DNA of 64,000 nucleotides from the NCBI GenBank assembly GCA_030068075.1, contig CM057837.1:26957089-27021088 (forward strand). Reading direction: 5' to 3'. A program made the translations under genes and the position numbers. Positions within the stretch are counted from its first letter, which is position 1, and every line of letters begins with the position of its first letter. The notes below the pieces were generated by a model, which was given only the letters and a program-made list of their open reading frames with translations, was not told the DNA's origin and did not search any database. The stretch is from Paguma larvata. Taxonomy: Eukaryota; Chordata; Mammalia; Carnivora; Viverridae. Below are positions 59,101 to 64,000 of this stretch, one piece after another.

Positions 59101-59597
59101 TGTATCTGATTTGGGATCCGGCTCTAAATGCGGTCAGCTGCTTCCGTAATCGGTAAAAACAACAGATCAGCTCTGTCTCTGTTTTACTCTCAAAAGCATG
59201 TGTTGCTGGGGTTTGGGCTTCAAAGAAATATCAAGCAACCTTCTCTATTGTCCTTTCTCCTTTGGAGGTTGGAAGGCAGGCTGGTAACCGCCTGTCCCCA
59301 AGGGTCCCCCTCCTTTCCTGGTTTCTCCCTCTTGAGAGGGGCGACAGACTTATTTCTCCTCGTTTCTCCTCTACCAAGTGTGTTCCGTCTTCCTTCTACT
59401 ACTAATTAATGTGAGAATAGAGAATCGAAGAGGGTATCCCTCCGAAGAGTTGTTTTTGAAGAGTGACAAATTAATCCCCTCGGATATGCCTGGAGGCAGG
59501 CAAGATATCTTCTGTTTTGTTTTGCAAAATTCTGCAATTAGATGTGCAAAAGTTCCATTTTTAGTAAAGATTTTGTTGACAAATTTCATCCACTTCA

Positions 59598-59633
<36 letters not shown>

Positions 59634-59647
59634 ACACACACACACAC
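59598..59647 (+). repeat. (CA)n microsatellite
   Basis: About 25 CA units with two CG interruptions. The 222-codon frame spanning it (59378-60046) is not supported as a gene. Confidence 0.95.
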
Positions 59648-59839
59648 CCCTCACCTTGTTTCCGGGAAACCATTCCTCAGGGAATATATTTTTGGACAAT
59701 TGGAAAAACTCCGGTGCCAAGGTCTGCTTTTTGCCCTCACCTGGCACTTGGCAGAGGGCTCTGGGCTCCGAAACGGGGAGTGGGCTCAGAACTCCTCAGG
59801 GTGGACGCTGCTTTAAGCATAGAACTTGGACATCCCTTC

Positions 59840-60010
59840 CGTCATTTGTGCCCTAAAACAACCCTGGGAGGTATTACTATTGCCCCCATTTTAGGTGCAG
59901 GAACTAACGCTCAGAGCAGTTACTCGGGTCACACCGACAGAGTAAATCAGTGTTGGAGTCCAGTTTCAAGCCCAGATGGTTTTACTCCAAATCCCAACTT
60001 CTTCCTTCCA
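59840..60010 (-). repeat. MIR SINE fossil
   Basis: 'aacaaccctgggaggtattactattgcccccattttaggtgcaggaac' is a good antisense MIR core. Confidence 0.7.
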
Positions 60011-61640
60011 GGTTCTCCCCACTGCCTGCAGGCTTCATGGAAATGAGAATGTGAGTGGCGACTGCGTGGAACTCCCAGCTTTATCGCAACCCCAATGAAG
60101 TGAAGTCTGTGTCCCTCTTGCAACTCAGAGACCCATCTGTGAGGCGGAAGATAATTACAGGGCACGATCTAAAGTTCTGGGTTTCATTTTTGCTTACTGC
60201 CCACCGAATTAGGACATTAGTTTCTCATAAATCAATGCCCTTCAATCAATCATGCTCTTAGTCACAAGTAACCATGTGCGTTGAGCCATCATCAGATGGG
60301 CTAACTCCTATCCACTCAAGTCTTTTGTTTCCCACTTAAAGCAGATGGTTTACTTACTGAAACATCGCTGAAACTAGAACATTTTTCTCCCTTTCTTACA
60401 GTTGTACTTTGAGCCAATCCCCCCGTCCTCCTCTTCCAGCTCAGGAATCGGTGCTCATTGTACAGAATTCGTTTTTGTCTTGTTTTGTGTTTTGGGGTCA
60501 AGTTCTTTAAAGCCTTTGGTCAAACTGAATAAAATAACACCAAGATTTTTTTCCCTTTTTGAATCCTCAAGGTGGAAGGAGAACTGACATTGATCGAAGC
60601 CCTGTTCCACGCCCGCACTCTGGCTCTAAGTTATGGCATCCGATCTCCCCTGCTGCGCTGTCTGGGAAGAATCCTGAGTCTCGTTTCATTCCCCTGGGCC
60701 CCCGGGAGGTGCAGAACCTCATCGTTAAGCAAGTGAGTACAGCCTGTGCCCTTCCAGCCCTCCTTGTCCCGACAGCAAATCGAGAAGTTCACTAGTGAGG
60801 TGCTTGAACAGAAGATCCTTCTAGAAGCTTGGCGCTTCCATCGTGGACGATCGGCACTGTGTACAGTCCCTGGGCCCTTCCTCAGGACTGTTCTGAAGGC
60901 GGGATGTTAGGAAGGGAAATGATTTACCCCGGGTCTCGCTACATTTGCTCAGCAGTGGGGCCTGGATTCAAATCAGAGTTCTAAGGCACTCAAGAGTACA
61001 TTTCTGCCAGTCCCATTTACACCAGCTAAAGAAGAGCGAGATGATGGCGGAAGAGGAACGCTGTCTCTTCCCAATCCAGGGCCAGCGTCTGAAAAGGGAG
61101 ATGTCTACAGGTGTTCACCTGTTGCAAAATAGCATCAATTTCCTCTTACCCTGCAAGTCTGGCAAGTGTCAACCGAGTCCCCGCTTGTCCCTAGGGCTCC
61201 CGTCACTGTTGGACGCAATGTATTTCTTCAAGTCATGTCGTTAGGCTCTGGTCTTCATTCAGGTTTTTAGGGTTTGTGTTTGCACAGCATGCGAGAGGAA
61301 GCTGATGGGATATTTAGCCGAAGACAGACCACTTTTCCAGAACTAAGGTACTAGCGGCCACGCGTGGACCTCTGGTAACAGGATCAGAGCATTTCAGTTG
61401 TCCGACTGCCATGACAGTCCGTGTCCTCCGCCGCATCTAGTTCAGGGAGAGGACAGTCAAATGCAAGGCTCTGGGGTGGGGCCTGGAAGTCCCAGGGACT
61501 GCGCCCGGGGACGGTTGTGCCCCAACTGGGCTCTCGGTGGGTCTTTCTCAGAGCTCCCTGGGGTCCCCATAACTGGCTGCCTGGCCATACTTCCGCTCTT
61601 CCTGGCCCTCTTGGGCTGTGCAAATACCATCTATGATGAT
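60011..61640. other. Intergenic sequence, no gene recognised
   Basis: No repeat or exon recognised with confidence. Frames are short and overlap on both strands. Confidence 0.45.
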
Positions 61641-61649
61641 TGAAAGAAA

Positions 61650-61860
61650 GAGCTCTGGGATATGACAAACCTGGGTTTGATTCCCCGCCACTTAAGTGCT
61701 GGGTGACCTTGGACAAGTCACTTAACCTTTCTGCATCTTAGCTTTCTCACCTGTAAAATGGAGATAATACTGCTGACCTGGTAAGGATTGTGCGAGATTG
61801 TGTATCGAAAGTACTCAGCGCCTGGCACGTAATAAGTGCTCAGTAGATGGTAGGTCATTA
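61650..61860 (+). repeat. MIR SINE fossil
   Basis: A well-preserved MIR: 'gggtgaccttggacaagtcacttaacctttctgcatc', 'cacctgtaaaatggagataatactgc', 'gtactcagcgcctggcacgtaataagtgctcag'. Confidence 0.85.
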
Positions 61861-61879
61861 TTTTTGTTAACTGGGTATT

Positions 61880-62240
61880 CGGAATATATAGCTGAAAGAA
61901 TATATTGTGTAAAGAGCACAGATACTTGCTACAACTTTGAAAACATTGTTAAGTGAAAGATGCCAGACACACAAGGCCACACATCGTATGAGTCCATTAA
62001 TGTGAAACGTCCAGAATACATGAATCTAGAGAGGCAGGAAGTAGATTAGAGGTTTCCAGAGGCTAGAGGCAGGGGTGAAGCGGGGGGGGGGGCGGGTGAC
62101 TGCTTAATGGGTGGGGGAGATTTCCTCTTGGGGAGATGAAACTGTTCTGGAACTAGACAATGGTGATGGTCACATTATGTTTTGAATGTACTGAATGCCA
62201 CTTGACTCTATACTTTAAAATGGCGAAAATGGGAAATGTT
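61880..62240 (+). mobile_element. Old LINE-1 3' fragment (L1M-like)
   Basis: 'gttaagtgaaagatgccagacacacaagg', 'agagaggcaggaagtagattagaggtttccagaggc' and 'gatgaaactgttctggaactagacaatggtgatgg' are the ORF2 end and 3' UTR of an old L1. Confidence 0.8.
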
Positions 62241-62399
62241 ATGTCTATTTTCCCACAATTGGACTTGTGTAAAGCAGACATACTTCACACATCTCTGGAC
62301 TCGGTTCATTTTTCTCCTTCGAGATCACACATCTACCTCGACAGTCAGAGAGGCAGAATCAATCTGTGTAGTCACTCGAATGATTAATTTATCAGAATC

Positions 62400-62644
62400 A
62401 GGGGCACCTGGGTGGATCAGTCGGTTAAGCGGCCAACTTCAGCTCAGGTCATGATCTCACGGTCTGTGAGTTCGAGCCCCGTGTCAGGCTCTGTGCTGAC
62501 AGCTCAGAACCTGGAGCCTGCTTCAGATTCTGTGTCTCCCTCTCTCTCTGCCCTTCCCTTGCTCACGCTCTGTCCCTGTGTCTCTCAAAAATAAAATTAA
62601 AAGACGTTAAAAAAAGTAAAAAAAAAAAAAAGATACTTTAAAAA
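62400..62644 (+). mobile_element. Full-length felid SINE
   Basis: Sense copy close to consensus, with a long composite A-rich tail. Perfect 14-bp target-site duplication AATTTATCAGAATC at 62386-62399 and 62645-62658. Confidence 0.96.
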
Positions 62645-62840
62645 AATTTATCAGAATCCAAAGCCTTCAAATTTTACACAGTGCTTTGTAATTTACTCAC
62701 CCAAAACTACACTGGTCACCATACTGGGAGGTTGGCAGCAAGAAACATTTCTCGCATTCTACAGATAACAAACTTGAGGATCATTGAAAGTAGGATTCAT
62801 TGTGGTAGTTACATATGCTGTTAATAGCGATAACATTTGG

Positions 62841-63022
62841 GGGCGCCTGGGTGGCTCGGTCGGAGAAGGGTCTGACTTCAGCTCAGGTTATGATCTCACG
62901 ATTCGTGTGGTTCAAGCCACGTCAGATTCTCTGCTATCAGTGCAGAGCCCACTTCGGATCCTCTGGCTGCCTCTCCCTTGCTCTCTCTCTCTCAAAAATA
63001 AATAAAAATATTTTAAAAAATA
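62841..63022 (+). mobile_element. Felid SINE, shorter variant
   Basis: Head 'gggggcgcctgggtggctcgg', a modified middle ('ttcaagccacgtcagattctc') and the tail TCTCAAAAATAAATAAAAAT. It is shorter than neighbouring copies because of small deletions in the body. The flanks ('gcgataacattt' and 'ggtgatatttt') may be a decayed target-site duplication. Confidence 0.88.
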
Positions 63023-64000
63023 ATGGTGATATTTTCTGAGCTCACAGAAGAAGCCGGTGTCAGAGGCTGGCCTCCAATTCTTGTTTTCTGGCTCCTGGAT
63101 CTGGGTGTCATAACCTCTTCCTTGTACGTTACCCATAGCCGTTGACAGTACATTTTATAGTATATGTATTATTTTATGTTTATGTTATCCATTTATGAAT
63201 GGTACTGGGTTACTCTTTTTTCCTGGCTGACTCACAGGGAAGGGCAGATTGCGTCTTTGTGGAGAGTTTGCATTTGGACTGGTGGCTTGCTTTATTTAAC
63301 TGAAAATTACTGCCTTTACCAGAGGCCATTAACACATCAAAATGGGTGTTTGTTGAGCCTGGAAAAGTGAAACATAATGCTTGCATTATTCTTTGGTCCC
63401 CAAAGACTAATTGTTGGTTTGTGTTTTTAAACACCTCTCAAGTGCTAAGAGCCCCTAATGAGTTAAATTAAGAAACCATTAGGGTTAAGAATAGTGGTAT
63501 GATGGGGGTACAGGGTTCCAATTGTGGAGCTGGACACGAGGATGGGGCATGGATGTGAACCCTACAAACCCCCGATCTGATGCTGTTTGACCCTTGACAA
63601 AGTGTTTCCTTTTTTGTTAGTCAACCACATAGCACTCCTTTGACACGGGGAACTAAAATTGCCATTTTACAGATGAGGACTTTGAGGATTTAGAGAAGTG
63701 TAGTGGTGTGCCAGCTCAGTTTCGAGGAGCATTTGGATGTGGGTTTTGGCATCCAGGGCTTAGGCATCACACCAGAGAGTTTTGCTGGTGAAGTTACACA
63801 CTTGGTTGGGTTGGGGGCATACACGACACACGACACTTGTTGCATTGTTACAAACTGCCCAGAGCCCACTTCAATACTGGCTGGAAGGCGACATCCCATG
63901 ATTCCACTTACAGATCTGGCTTACCTGCAGAGGCTAATCTCTTCATTCAACTCAGCGATCCAAAGAAGGCCAGGATAAGCACTGTAGGAAGTTATTAAAA
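63023..64000. other. Intergenic sequence to window end
   Basis: A MIR-like scrap lies near 63655-63705 ('gccattttacagatgaggactttgagg'). Nothing else is recognised. The frame at 63703-63978 has no identifiable domain. Confidence 0.45.

Noticed and set aside
59378..60046. 222-codon open frame, the longest in the window
   Set aside because: It spans a (CA)n microsatellite read as His-Thr repeats and a MIR fossil. It has no domain and no exon-like boundaries.
21946..64000. A neighbouring gene such as the lncRNA CASC2, expected on the other strand downstream of FAM204A in human
   Set aside because: I found no exon I could recognise. In human, from memory, the gap is larger than the sequence available here.

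Overview
This window is mammalian nuclear DNA from a carnivore, almost certainly a cat (Felidae). The main evidence is at least thirteen tRNA-headed, (A)-tailed SINEs of the carnivore/felid type. They share a head reading roughly GGGGCGCCTGGGTGGCTCAG, a B-box near GTTCGAGCCCC, a CT-rich body and a TCTCAAAAATAAATAAA tail. The rest is typical mammalian intron and intergenic sequence: spliced exons with GT/AG sites, a processed pseudogene, LINE-1, L2, MIR, MER5-like and MaLR-like fossils, and microsatellites. There is no prokaryotic gene, operon, CRISPR array or intact virus. Nearly all open frames longer than 60 codons are chance frames or lie inside repeats.

Region 1 (1-21.95 kb) is the 3' part of one protein-coding gene on the + strand. 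I recognise it as FAM204A (human C10orf84). Three coding exons are visible: 6910-6999, 21320-21426 and 21714-21765. They splice in frame into the last 82 residues of the protein, followed by a short 3' UTR with an ATTAAA signal. The 14.3 kb intron between the first two exons holds several SINEs and old repeats. It also holds a repeat-poor, AT-rich stretch (about 15.1-17.8 kb) with a dense cluster of TAATTA homeodomain cores, which looks like a developmental enhancer.

Region 2 (22-36 kb) is intergenic. It has L2/MIR/MER5 fossils, an LTR-like piece, and a 5'-truncated LINE-1 on the minus strand. That LINE-1 has a perfect 14-bp target-site duplication and an apparent 3' transduction. At 36.07-36.64 kb there is a 5'-truncated, frameshifted, poly(A)-tailed retrocopy of UBE2S.

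Region 3 (37-64 kb) is intergenic and repeat-rich. It contains a three-level nest (SINE inside LINE-1 inside L2), a SINE inside MER5A, two SINEs abutting with three copies of one target site, a 255-bp TTCC tract, and several old L1, MIR and L2 pieces. The stretch at about 57.2-59.1 kb is nearly free of recognisable repeats and contains an RFX-type X-box and an octamer motif. I see no convincing exon after 21.95 kb.

All family names come from recognising sequence by eye, without database searches. Edges of old repeats are approximate.
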